Position numbers and translations under genes: made by a program. From Dryomyza anilis (taxonomy: Eukaryota > Arthropoda > Insecta > Diptera > Dryomyzidae), in assembly GCA_951804985.1 (NCBI GenBank), contig OX638133.1, forward strand, positions 26,442,963-26,506,962: 64,000 bases of DNA. The letters run 5' to 3'. Positions 1-11,578 of this stretch are shown here, piece by piece; the stretch's first letter is position 1, and every line of letters begins with the position of its first letter. A model generated the notes under the pieces. That model ran no database searches, was not told the origin of the DNA, and worked only from the letters and a program-made list of their open reading frames with translations.

Positions 1-1100
1 TCAATTTATAAAACAAATTAAGCTTTAGTTCTTTGAGCTTTTCTTCTTGTTTTCAGGTTATTTGTTAAGAAGCTATATTACGCAGTAGATTAGCAGCCAA
101 AAATAATAAAAAAATCATTAAGAAAAAATATATAATTGTAAAATTAAAGCAATAAATTGTGTAAAAAGAAATAAAGTGTACAACAGAAATTGAATTAGAA
201 TTATCTAACAAATTTTAATATGAATTTAGTATGGATTATATAATTGAAATTGGTATAAAACAAAAATGATTTCCGAAATTAAAAACAAATGAAATGGATG
301 TCAGTTGAAAACCCCTGGTTTAACCCCCTAATCACTTAAAACAAAACGAAATTTATTTCTTCAAGAAACTTCAAAAAATCCAGTGACATAATTTTTTTTA
401 TTCAATAAATTAAAATCGACGACAAAATGAACAATTAAAAAAATTATGTCACTCAAATTTCAGACGAAACGAATTTCGTATCATTTTACATTATGTGGAG
501 GTAAATAATAAATTTTATAATTCTGTCTGCTTATTTTAAATCTAACAGAAATTTAATTTTCCTATTAAACAGTCTAATTTATACAATACTCTATTACTCA
601 AGAATGAAAAAAAAAACTTATTTCCTATTTCACTTCACTAAGGTACTCAATTCAGACACACAAAACCAATAAATACTACTTCAGCCTCTGTGCAGAACCC
701 ATTGAAATGAGTTGATCAACGACTGGTAACGTGAAAATAAATGTACAGTGCCCACACACACATCGATTAAACCATACAAAAAAAAAATACCGGTAACAAT
801 AATAGCAACAACAAAAATCTATTGAATGATTCTCGCCATTAAGTTGTAGTTAAAATAACAACCTCGAGAACGGTAATAAACGAGTCGGCAGCATAGAAGA
901 AATAAAATGATAAAAAAAGCAAAAAATAACAAAACTCAATATATACCTTACAAATAAAAAGAATACCACACAAAGATCCGAACATAAAACGTACCAAAAT
1001 TGCACAGAAAAAAATAGGCTAAATAAAAATTAAAAAAAAAATGATAATAAATGAAATATATAACAATAATATTTAATCAATATAAGATAAAAAAATAAAT
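1..1100. other. AT-rich non-coding DNA
   Basis: No open frame with codon character, no clear inverted or tandem repeat. Several runs of A or T and a short TAATTA-like content only. Confidence 0.5.
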
Positions 1101-1103
1101 GTA

Positions 1104-1300
1104 GAAAAAAGTGTACAATAAGAAGGGTACAAAAAAAGGAGTACACAATAATTTATAAAAATGGAAATATTAAAATGTACATAAGTGTACATAAAAACAA
1201 TAGACACATTTGTATACAAAGTGTACACCAGAATGTGTATAGCCAATAATGTACAGAATAAAGTGTACACCATCAAATTTGTAAGAAAAGTGTACAGTGC
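1104..1300. repeat. Degenerate relic of the 13-bp GTGTAC repeat
   Basis: Spaced copies of AAAAAGTGTACA-like words occur about every 13 to 30 bp. They resemble the array at 3730-5352 but are heavily decayed. The open frames here come from the repeat and are not coding. Confidence 0.5.
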
Positions 1301-1375
1301 ACTGTTGGACAGAAGTCAATTCTAGCACGCCGTAAATACAGTTTTGCGCCAATCTTAACAAAACTTTACACTAAG

Positions 1376-1740
1376 CATACATGGACTATGATAGATTTCA
1401 ATTTGAAAATGAACAAGATTGGTTCATTGCCACGCCCACATGTCATATAATTGAAATGGTAAAATGACTATAACTTTTGTTTGGAATGAGATATTTTGTT
1501 TATAATTGGTATTTAGATACATACTATACTTGCACATGACCATTGTTAATATGGGCGTGATTGGTCAAATGTCACGCCTACGATTCATTTTAAACTATAT
1601 AACTTGACCATCGTAAGAGATATACTGATAATATTAGGTACTATGGTACATATCACAATTCTTAACTACCATACCAAATATGAGCCAGTTTTGTCAACTT
1701 TAATGATAGAAAAGACAAAACTGACATATTAAAATAACAA
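1376..1740. mobile_element. Possible decayed Helentron/INE-1-like fragment
   Basis: The stretch holds CCACGCCCACATG, GGGCGTGATTGG and TCACGCCTACG, words typical of the interior of fly INE-1-like elements. It lies about 400 bp from a clear INE-1-like copy. No ends are visible, so this is a weak call. Confidence 0.3.
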
Positions 1741-2135
1741 AATTTAGTTAAATTATTTTACGATTTTCATATATTTCTCATCACTTAAATTCATTTTAAA
1801 TGACGTGTAGCAAACTAATGCAGGCATGTTTAACACCGTCAGAAAGAAGACATTTCAGACACTATGCCAGTAAAAAGATTTATGAGAGTATTTGAGAGCT
1901 TTTTTTTCCATGTCTACTTTTGAATAAAAAATATGTAATTACAGTTTTATGTTTTTGACAAATAATCAGGAAAAACACGAATAGGCATTTCAAATTTTTG
2001 ATACAGAAGATTATAGTTCTCTCAATTCTCAATAATATTAAACTAACACTCTGCATGTGGAGTATATATTGAAAGAGTTATGACCGTTTTAATGTGACCC
2101 ATTTTTATTTCTTAAAAAGCACTTATTTTAATTTT

Positions 2136-2840
2136 TATACCCTACACTAAGAGTGAAAGGGTATATTCATTATACCCTACACTAAGAGTGAAAGGGTATA
2201 TTCAGTTTGGTACGCCGTTTGTAACACCCAGAAGAAAGCATCTCCGGTATGGAAAAGTATATATATTCTTGATCAGCATGACCTCCTGAGTCGATTTAGC
2301 GATGTCCGTCTGTCCGTCTGTCTGTCTGTCCGTCTGTCTGTCCGTCTGTCTGTCTGTCTGTCTGTTGAAATCCCTAAGACTTTTAAAATTGAAGAGCTAG
2401 ATAAATGAAACTTATAACTTAGATTACTAATATACCTACGCTGTATGTGCGAAAAAATTGGCGAGATCGGTCCATGGTGACCTATGATCCGACCACTTAT
2501 GTTCAAATACCACATATAAAATGTACATATAAAGATCAATTTTTATGTATACGTGCTTAGGTAAACTTTGTTGGTCAAATATATATTGACATCATGCTCA
2601 AATACATGATAATAATGTTTTCCGGCGAAAAGACTTGTGGTTCACAAAAAAAAAAAATCGAAATTCGGTACACCTACCCATTTGTAAATATGGGTATCAA
2701 ATGAATGGAAATTCTTCAGCGATTGAATGTTTGTAGTTATTTTCAGGATTTGTATACCCTGGTGACCTATATATCACTTTGAATGGTAACCACACATATG
2801 TGTAGGGTATTTATAGTCGGCTTAGACCGACTATAATTTT
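2136..2840 (+). mobile_element. INE-1/DINE-1-like non-autonomous Helentron relative
   Basis: It opens with TATACCCTACACTAAGAGTG and a match to AAAGGGTATATTCA. Next come GTAACACCCAGAAGAAAGC, a TATATATTCTTGATCAGCAT block and GAGTCGATTTAGCGATGTCC, running into a TCCGTCTG microsatellite. It closes with GTAGGGTATTTATAGTCGGC and CGACTATA. This order is that of the INE-1/DINE-1 family of fly Helentron-associated elements, as I remember it. The first 35 bp are present twice in tandem. No open frame of note. Boundaries are accurate to perhaps 10 bp. Confidence 0.75.
2304..2365 (+). repeat. TCCG/TCTG microsatellite inside the INE-1-like element
   Basis: Interrupted (GTCT/GTCC)n, about 15 units, in the position where INE-1-family elements carry their variable tetranucleotide run. 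Confidence 0.85.
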
Positions 2841-3056
2841 GATAATCCTAACTATCATAATTACACCTACTTTAAAATTTCCCATGTGATCTAACCTTCC
2901 CAACTGGTTTGACTTTAAGCTGGCCTACAGAAGTATTTTTTCACTAGGGTGTATCATTTTAAGTTTGTTCTCTAGGATCTCATAAATTATTAATAAAATT
3001 ACATATTTTTAAACTTTCTGCAACATACTTCAATTTCCGTTTATCGGCGAGCTAGA

Positions 3057-3420
3057 CTAAGCTTCTGTCCCATAGTGCAGTGTACAGATTAAATAAAAGT
3101 CTACAATAAAAGTGTAGACAAAATTGCGTGCAGGGAAAAGTGTACACAAAAAGTATACTTCAAAAAGTGTACTACTATAATTTAGACTGAATTCTCCTGA
3201 ATGTTTTTTTCGAATTTTTAAATGAAACTTTTTTGACTTACTACACGGAAAAGTGTACACGAAAAAATATTCTTCAAGAATTGTACATCTAAAATTTATC
3301 CCGAATCCCAATGAATATATATTTTTTAAAATTTTTAAATGAAACTTTCTATACAAGGATGATCCCGAATATGCCAGACGAAGTGTGCAAAGTCGATAAA
3401 AACCGAGAAAATACATACAA
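3057..3420. repeat. Duplicated block with GTGTACAC words
   Basis: Two copies of a block of about 113 bp, beginning near 3133 and 3246 (GGAAAAGTGTACAC then CTTCAA then TGTAC). They share an AAATGAAACTTT end. They look like a segmental duplication of an early form of the 13-bp repeat with flanking sequence. Confidence 0.5.
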
Positions 3421-3729
3421 CAAATAAAATTTTGAAAACCGATTAAAACTAAAAATAGAGGAAAAAAGCAGTATATGCACTACAATTTATTATTTTCCAA
3501 TGACTACATAATAAAATGATTTTTCTACTTCTTTTTTATTTTATAAATTATTGCCGGTTTCTCACTTTTTAAATTTTGCTTCATTTTGAGACGCTACCAC
3601 TTAAATTTAAGACAAAGGATTAACTTAATTTTTTTACCCACTTAACGACATTAGTCACGAAGAAATAATAATTGAGTTTGGTTTTGTTTGTACTTTGCTT
3701 TCACCGTTACACGTATGTTTGCAATATTA

Positions 3730-5352
3730 TCACAAGTCTAACAATATGGTCGAGTTAAAGGTAATGGGGCACAACGTGATGAACGCTAAAATTGTACATA
3801 GAAATGCTCCCAAAAAGTATACTCGATAAATTGTACATTCAAAAAATGTTAAGAAAGGAGTACACAATGCAGAATAAACCATGTACGTGAATAAATGTAC
3901 AACCAAAAGTTGTATATCAATTGGTATACACCAAATTTCACAATAAACAATAATAAGAAAAGTAATAATAATGTGTACACAAATTATGTACACAATAAAC
4001 CAAAAATGTGTGTACAAAAAACAAGACGTGTACACATTTAACTGTACTTCAAGAAGTATACTCAATAAATTGTACACCAAACAATGTATAAAAAAGGTGC
4101 ACATAAAGTAGTATACCAAATAAAGCACGCGACAAAGTGTACAATAAAAGCTGTACATCAAAAAAATTACTACACAAGTATTGTATTCAACATGTTGTAC
4201 ACAAAAATGAATACACAAAAAGTATACTCAAAAAAGTTTCGAAAATAAGTACGTTAAAAGTAAACAAGATAATGTAAAATTAAAAAAAATGTGAATACAA
4301 AGACCAAAGTGTTCACATAAAAGTGAACAAAAAATATCTATACACATAATAGCATATATTAAAACAGTACACATAAAAGTGCACAAACAAAAAATATACA
4401 CATAACATAATAGTGTGAAGAAAAAGTGTACACAAAGAAGTATACACAATAAGTGTACACAATAGGTGTACACTAAAAGTATACACAATAAGTGTACACA
4501 ATAGGTGTACACTAAAAGTGTATGCAAAATGTGTACACTAAAAGTGTTCACAAAAAGTGAGCACCAAAAAGTGTACAACAAAAAGTGTACTCAAAAAGTG
4601 TCATACCAAGAGTGTGCACAAAAAGTAAGCACTAAATGTGCCCAAAACAAGAATACACAAAAAGTGTTCTTCAAAGAATGTACACAAAAACTATATATAA
4701 AAAATGTACACATAAAAGTGCACAGAAAAACTAAACACATAATAGTGTGCAAAAAAAGTGTACACAAAGCAGTGTACTCAATAAGTGTACATAATAGGTG
4801 TACACAAAAATTGTATGTTAACCAAAAAGTGTACAACAAAAAGAATACAAAAAAAGTGTACACAAAAAGTGTACGCAAAAAGTGTACACAAAAAGTGTAC
4901 ACAAAAAGTGTACACAAAAAGTGTACTTAGAAAGTGTACACAAAAAGTGTACACAAAAAGTGTACACAAAAAGTGTACACAAAAATTGTACACAAACAGT
5001 GTACACAAAAAGTGTACCCAAAAAGTGTACACAAAAAGTGTACACAAAAAGTGTACACAAAAAGTGTTCACAAAAAGTGTACACAAAAAGTGTACACAAA
5101 AAGTGTACACAAAAAGTGTACACAAAAAGTGTACACAAAAAGTGTACACAAAAAGTGTACACATAAAGTGTACACAAACAGTGTCATACATAAAGTGTGC
5201 ACTAAATATTCCCAAAACAATTGTACATAAAAAGTGTACTCCAAAAAATGTACACAAAAACTGTATATGAGAAGTGTAAGCAAAAAGTGTACAACAAAAA
5301 GTGGACAAAAAAAAATGTGCACCAAAAAATGAGAGAGTGTACATATAATGTA
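3730..5352. repeat. 13-bp minisatellite, unit AAAAAGTGTACAC
   Basis: The core (about 4855-5178) is nearly perfect tandem copies of AAAAAGTGTACAC. Divergence rises towards both edges, as expected when unequal exchange homogenises the centre. Each unit holds the 8-bp palindrome GTGTACAC. Thirteen is not a multiple of three and the unit lacks stops on both strands, so all six frames stay open. This produces repetitive open frames such as a recurring CTQKVYTKSVHKK, which I do not regard as genes. Confidence 0.9.
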
Positions 5353-6130
5353 CAAACAAAGTAAAACTCTTTAAGATTTCGAGATATCATAAAAATGTTT
5401 TCGATAATCTGATAAGAAAAGATGATAGAAGTGCGTTAAATTCCAAACCATATATCGCTATTTTTAAAATTCGATAAAACAAATTAAATTTTTGCACATT
5501 TGTGACAAAAATTTCAAAAAACTTCTAAAAATTTATCATTGGGTATTAATTTAACGAATTATCATTAAATAGTTTTTAGGATTACTGTATACTCTAAAAA
5601 AGTATTTAAAAAATACCCAAATACGAGTATATTTTTTTTTACATAAATCAACCAAATAGTACTCAACAATAAATTCGCAATAAAAATAACACATAAAAAG
5701 TACCTCCAAAAAAATAATGACAAAAGGCAAGTGTAATAAAAGAACAGCCTCCGTACAACATAAACTAAAGCATATTATGAACACATAAAAACGCCCACAA
5801 TACTCAGCAAAAGGAGCAGCATCGGCGTCACTAAAGGACCAAAAAACTTTGAACAAACGTACAAAAGCAACACACAGTCTGAAGTCCACTCTGAAGTACG
5901 AAGAGACTGTCGACCGCAGACGAAAATACGTGCACACAAAAAGTACTATTCCATCTGCCTTTTCTTCAAAAATGATTTCGAATAGTCGCGTCACAAAAAA
6001 AAAAATGCCTACAACGTTGGCAACGTGGCCAAAAAAAATTTCGCTACTGGTCACACAATGCACTTGACGAGTAGGATGGCATTGGATTCTGACGAGGGTG
6101 TGGCAACATCATGTAGTATATAACGAAAGC
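5353..6130. other. Apparently single-copy non-coding DNA
   Basis: AT-rich, with a somewhat GC-richer part near 5750-6120. Open frames of 72 codons (+) and 170 codons (-, mostly AT-driven hydrophobic residues) overlap here. Neither has a plausible start, splice context or recognisable motif. Confidence 0.4.
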
Positions 6131-7510
6131 AGCAGAAAATTATTTGATTGCATGTTGGTCATGCTTTTTGTTGGCGGTTGTAGAAAGCAGTTTTTGTAGA
6201 CGACAGACGACATTTGAATGGATGCCCAAATTGTTGGTTAAACCAAGCGCCAAGTGAATAAGAGTTGAACAGTTATTGAGTTGATTGTAGGGCAGAAAAT
6301 GGTGTGAAATTTGGTGTAGAAGGTTAGGGAAATGATGGTGCAAATGGTGGTGTATGAGGTGGTAGAAAAGTTGGTGTAGAACAGTTGTAAAAGGTGCAGT
6401 TTAAAATGGTTTAAGAGGTGCTGCATGAGGTGATGTTTAAGGTGGTGAATAAGTTGATGTTTAAGGTGGTGAAAAAGTTCATGTCATTTGTGGTGTAAAA
6501 CGGTGCAAAGAATAATGTGAAATTTTTGTATAGATGTAAATGTAAATGACGCGTAGGTGGTGAAGAAGATTTTATAAAATATGGTATAAGGTATGTTGTA
6601 GAATATGAAGTTTAAAATGGTTTGAGAGGTGCTATAGAAGGTGATGTATAAGGTGGTGAATAAGTTGCTGTATATTGTGGTGTAAAATGGTCTAAAAAAT
6701 CGTGTAAAATGTGTGTATATTTGGTGATGTTAGTGACGCGTAAGTGTTGTAAAATATGTGGTATAAAGGGTAATGTACACGGTGTATTGTAAAAGATGGT
6801 ACAAATTATGGTGTAAAAGGCGCGTATGTAGAAGATGATATTGCAGTTATATATAAGATTGAGTAAGGCAATTTAATATATACTTGAGAAGATGGTATTA
6901 ATGGCTGGTATAATGTGTGGTGTATAAAATAATGTAATTTATGGTATTGAAGAAGATGTAACGGTCAGTTAGTAGTGTAAAAGCTGATGTAAATGGTGGT
7001 GTAAAAGATCATGTAAAGAATTTTATAAATGAACAAGATTTTATAAAAGAGGTTTCAAAAGAAGAAAAGAAGATTTGGTTAAGGATAAAAGATGGGTATA
7101 ACAGCTGGTGTAAAATGTGGTGTAGAAGGTAATGTAAAGGTCGGTAGGTAATGTATAAGATGCTGTAAAACATGTATAAGATTTTATAAAGAATGGTGAA
7201 AAAAGTGGTATAAAGTGTAAAAAGTGGTAAAGCAGATTGTAACGAAGGTATGCGAAAAGAATATGGTACAAAAGGTTACTGTATAACAGGTGGTATACAT
7301 AAAAGATCGAGTAAAATGTGGAAAAAAAGGAGATGTAAAGGGCAGTAGGCGGTGTGGAATAAGTTGTAAAAAGGAGATGTAAAAGATGAATTAGAACATT
7401 GAATAGAGAAAAAATAAGTAAGAATTCTTCGAAGTCTGCTGTAAATTCTGTTTTCAAAGACTATATATAGAAGATGATGTAGAAGATTTTTTGAAAGTTG
7501 CTGCACCAAA
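6131..7510. repeat. Decayed G/T-rich array around GGTGTAAAA words
   Basis: GGTGTAAAA, GGTGATGTA, GGTGGTGTA and AAGATTTTATAAA words recur at irregular 10-25 bp spacing over about 1.4 kb, with strong strand asymmetry (C is rare on +). It looks like an old minisatellite in advanced decay. Confidence 0.6.
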
Positions 7511-8069
7511 AGTGGTGTGAAAACTCTCCTGTTCATTGCATTATTGCTGGGTGGTGTTCAGGTTAACTCTGTGGTTGCTACTGCCGCTCATGGGCTGCAA
7601 CATATGACAGACACACGTTCGGTTTTTTTTTTAACCAACATTTTGATGGTGGCTTCACGCGGCGGATGCTGTTGCACACGACAGGAAGTGGCATCGGTTC
7701 GTGGTGCATTTGAAAATGCGGCACAAACTTTATAACTGAGAGCAAAAGTAAGCATAGGTGGCAACTGAAATTGGTGCAAATTCTAGTTTAATGATAATTT
7801 GTGTTGCAAATAAGAAAAATGTTCAGCATTGAAAAACATGAAATATGCATATTTTCGATGTAGCCTACTACGCGCCTTCAAGTATGCAACATATTTTAAA
7901 ATTACTTATTTGAAAAACAGACAGGGCTTTTGCTAGATTTTTAAAGTAAGTTGATATAACTTTGGTTTTAGTACTTACAAAATATTTTTAAAATTAAATA
8001 TTTGAAAATTTTACTTTTTTCTTAAATAAAATTGAAATTTGTATTAATGCAAAAATGATGTTTGAAGTT
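7511..8069. other. Short GC-richer non-coding island
   Basis: About 7520-7740 is less AT-rich than its surroundings. It has a 72-codon plus-strand frame with a signal-peptide-like beginning but a GTG start, and a minus-strand frame behind a possible AATTTCAG acceptor. I do not recognise either product, and no phase links them to the stac-like gene. AT-rich sequence follows to 8069. Confidence 0.35.
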
Positions 8070-9033
8070 GCAGCAGTTTATTGTACAGCTAAAATATTGT
8101 ACAGTTAAACTGTTATACAGTAAAATTGTTATTTAGTACACAGTAAAACTGTTATACAGTAAAACTGATATAGAGTAAAACAGTTATACAGTAAAACTGT
8201 TGTACAGTAAAACTGTTATACAGTAAAACTGTTATACAGTAAAACTGTTGTACAGTAAAACTGTTATACAGTAAAACTGTTATACAGTAAAACTGTTCTA
8301 CAGTAAAACTATTCTACAGTAATACTGTTCTACAGTAATACTGTTCTACAGTAAAACCGTTCTACAGTAAAACTGTTCCACAGTATAACTCTTCAACAGT
8401 GAAACTGTTCTACAGTAAAACTATTCTACAGTAAAACTGTTCTACAGTAAAACTATTCTACAGTAAAACTGTTCTACAGTAAAACTGTTCCACAGTAAAA
8501 CTGTTTTACAGTAAAACCGTTCTACAGTAAAAATATTCTACAGTAAAACTGTTCTACAGTAAAACTGTTCTACAGTAAAACTATTCTACAGTAAAACTGT
8601 TTTACAGTAAAACTGTTCTACAGTAAAACTGTTCTACAGTAAAACTCTTCTACAGTAAAACTGTTCTATAGTAAAACTGTTAACAGTAAAACTGTTTTAC
8701 AGTAAAACTCTTCTACAGTAAAACTGTTCTATAGTAAAACTGTTAACAGTAAAATTGTTCTCAGGAAAACTGTTCTATAGTAAAACTGTTCTAAAGTAAA
8801 ACTATTCTATAGTAAAACTGTTCTACAGTAAAACTGTTCTACAGTAAAACTGTTCTACAGTAAAACTGTTCTACAGTAAAACTGTTCTACAGTATAACTG
8901 TTCTACAGTAAAACTATTCTACAGTAAAACTGTTCTAAAGTAAAACTGTACTACAGTAAAACTGTTCTACAGTACAACTGTTCTAAAGTAAAACTGTTCT
9001 ACAGCAAAACTCTTCTACGGTAAAACTGTTTTC
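8070..9033. repeat. 16-bp minisatellite, unit ACAGTAAAACTGTTCT
   Basis: About 60 tandem copies, mostly one or two mismatches apart. The unit contains ACAGT-AAA-ACTGT, and the junction contains ACTGT-TCT-ACAGT. The array is therefore an unbroken alternation of the same 5-mer in inverted orientation, and any register can fold as a hairpin. The left third prefers ATACAG spacers and the right part TCTACAG spacers, suggesting two subfamilies. Confidence 0.92.
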
Positions 9034-9760
9034 CTGCTCTCAAGCGACTATGCCACACTTTTATCATATAATAAAATCAAAGGACATTAATTAAATACAG
9101 TAAATGAAAAGGGCACATTTAAGTGCTTCGTGCACATGTGTGCAATTAATCAATTACATATCTTAAAATATGCAAATTTTAAACAATTTCACTTAATTTG
9201 CACTTAATTTATGTGCGTCCTGAATTTAATTGCAATTATTTATTGCTGACTGCTGGCCATCACTGTGCTTGACAGTTTTTTCAATTTCAGTCAGTAGTTA
9301 TTGTAATTACAATAGTTGTTTTTGTTGTTGTAACTACTGCAGCTGATATATTTACGACACCCAGCATCACACGGAAAACACTTGAAATTAATTAATTTTA
9401 TCACACGAAAAGCATCTAAATTGTGTTTGTGATTTTTTTTTTGCTTTCGTCTTTTTTATCGCTGACTATGTACTTTATCAGCCAGCTGATTTTTTTTTTC
9501 AAGTGGCAGTGAGAAATTCTGCTGAAGTGTGTTTGTGCGGCAGTTTATGACTGGAAAATTGTCGTCATACGTAATGTGGCAGAAAAATACAGCGAGAGCA
9601 ATACGAAAAACCATCACACATGCTCCACTTTGCCATGAACATTAGCAGGACCTTCTTTTTAGACTCACACACCGAATTACACACATTTTGACTGGCACAG
9701 ATTCCTATTCATTGGCGCATTTATTTGGCTCGCTTTCTGTGTTTTTTGTTGGCATCCAAT
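9034..9760. promoter_or_regulatory. Candidate cis-regulatory non-coding segment
   Basis: The block is non-repetitive. It has several TTAATTAA/TTAATTGC homeodomain-type words, an octamer-like ATGCAAAT near 9171, GCAGCTGAT E-box-like words and mixed GC content, in a window otherwise full of repeats. This is suggestive only: no coding potential and no comparison available. Confidence 0.25.
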
Positions 9761-10375
9761 AAACGATGATTTTTTCCCTATCATTCTCGCTCTCTCTCTC
9801 ATATTTGGACTATTTTTTGATATTTTTAACAATTTCCAATTTTCTCTATTTTTGTTTTTATTTTTTCCAATTTATTCATTCAAATTTTGTTCATCTGTAT
9901 TTATTGGATTCTCAATTGCACTTCGATGACTTTTTATGGGTCTGTGCTATTGAATATTTTCATTCATTGAAAATTGTGATTTTCATTGTTTAAATTATTA
10001 TCATGTATCATTTTTGAACGATAGTAGGACTATTCATCACCGTTTCGTATCTTTTCAGAGACAACTATTCCCTGCGAATATTTTTATCTTAGACTTTTGT
10101 CTCCAGAGACAATTTGTTTTCCGAGTCAAATTTTCCTAAAGACAATTGTCTCCGAGTAAGAAATCTTTCCCAAGACATTTTTTCTACACCCAAAAAACGA
10201 ATCAATTGGGGCAACCGTCTTTTTTTGCCAACCGATTTATTTAGTTCTGTCAACATTCGACTGATTCAGTTGTTGCAACACCGCGTATCAGTTCACACAA
10301 CTAATGAATACAATTGACACAACCAATTTGTTTAGTTGTGGTAGCCAATTTAATTATAAGAAATCGGCCATTTTA

Positions 10376-10496
10376 CCTAGCGCTCCAACGTGTTGCAAAC
10401 ACGAAGTCAGCGTTACAACAGCGTTCCCGAGATTGAACATTGCCGACGATTCGTTGGGCTGCTGACTTTGTGTTTGCAACACGTTGGAGCGCTAGG
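10376..10496. repeat. Near-perfect 36-bp inverted repeat (hairpin)
   Basis: Left arm 10376-10411 begins CCTAGCGCTCCAACGTGTTG and continues CAAACACGAAGTCAGC. Right arm 10461-10496 is its reverse complement with one difference, which would be a G-U wobble in RNA. The loop is 49 bases. The arms are GC-richer than anything nearby. A TATATAAATA word starts a few bases past the right arm. It could be a very small MITE or a structured transcript. I see no clear target duplication. Confidence 0.9.
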
Positions 10497-11265
10497 GCTG
10501 CATATATAAATACAACATATAGAAACACAATAGGAAGTACTCTGTTGAATAGAGTGTCTCTGGTTCATTCTAAGCAGTTTTTTCCCGAAAAAATATTTTC
10601 AGCGAGAATTCTTCAACGCGATATTTTGTTGTTCAATTCTGTGTTCTCAAAGCATAACAGAATAACTCATTTTTTCCTCATTTTTGGAGAGTTTTTAAAG
10701 GCGCCTATTCTATCGCTTTCCCATGTATTCAGTGATACCAAATTGAAATGTTTCTATTAGATTTTGAACTAATAACTAATGAACAACAAAAAATATTTGC
10801 ATATAAATTGGAGACAATATTAAAGAAAATACCAAGAACGAGTTATAACAGCATAATACAGATTTCTTCCATACACCATTGATAAGATAATTTCACCAGA
10901 TATAATACTTTCCCCGGAAAAAACTTTTCCAAGACAATTTGCAGAGAGACAATTTTTCCAAATACAATATTTCCAAAAAACCCTTCTTCCTCGAGACAAT
11001 TCATACCAAAGACAATTTTTCGCAAGACAATGCTATCCAAAGGCAATTCTTTCCAAAGACAATTCTTACATGAGACAATTCTTTGCCAAAGTTAATTCTT
11101 ACATGAGACAATTCTTTGCCAAAGTTAATTCATACCCAAGAAAACTTTTCTCCAAGACAATTCTAACTTTAGATAATTCTTCGTAGGCAGTTTTTCCATA
11201 AGAAATATTTCCAGAGAGAATTCGTCAACTCGACAATTTATTTCTGAGTCAATTCTTCCTCGATA

Positions 11266-11578
11266 TAGCCGCGGCAGCTCAGTGGTTAGTGCGTTGGACT
11301 GCGAGCCGAAAGGTCCCCGGTTCAAGCCAGGACTGGGGCTAACAACATCTATTCAAAGAAACATTTTTCTATAACGCGCTACCTTTCGGCAGTAAATGGC
11401 AAACCTACGAGAGTAAAACATTGCCTATGAAAAGCTCTCACCCGCCGTTCGGATTCGGCAATAAACTGTAGATCCCACCACTTTGAGTACAAATATAACA
11501 CGCACAGCTCAAAATGGTGAGAGAGCTCGGCCGAAGTTCTATACAGGACTGTAGCGCCAAACTATTATTATTATTATT
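11266..11578 (+). mobile_element. tRNA-derived SINE with 15-bp target-site duplications
   Basis: The 313-bp element is flanked by perfect copies of AATTCTTCCTCGATA (11251-11265 and 11579-11593). The head is tRNA-like: an A-box word CAGCTCAGTGG (11275-11285) and a B-box word GGTTCAAGCC (11319-11328) at proper spacing for RNA polymerase III. The body is non-tRNA, and the 3' tail is an ATT trinucleotide run. These are the marks of LINE-mediated insertion of a SINE. The insertion is recent enough to keep both duplications intact, and it interrupts the 15-bp array. Confidence 0.92.

Noticed and set aside
4505..5360. Long Lys/Thr/Val-rich (+) and Cys/Phe/Leu-rich (-) open frames
   Set aside because: They follow the 13-bp unit exactly, occur in all frames of both strands and have no non-repeat part.
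5849..6067. 72-codon plus-strand frame of basic composition
   Set aside because: Overlaps a longer frame on the other strand, no conserved motif, composition expected of A-rich DNA.
7517..7735. Small secreted protein starting KTLLFIALLLGGVQVNS
   Set aside because: It begins with GTG, has no ATG or promoter context, ends in low-quality sequence, and the opposite strand is equally open.
7588..7768. Downstream stac exon behind an AATTTCAG acceptor on the minus strand
   Set aside because: In the required phase 1 it meets a stop after about ten codons, and the longer frame resembles no SH3 or known domain.
8070..9033. CRISPR-like regular repeats
   Set aside because: Units of 16 bp without unique spacers, in a eukaryotic context. 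It is a minisatellite.
11268..11340. Stand-alone tRNA gene
   Set aside because: A tRNA-like head is present, but the 313-bp unit with ATT tail and 15-bp duplications is a SINE.
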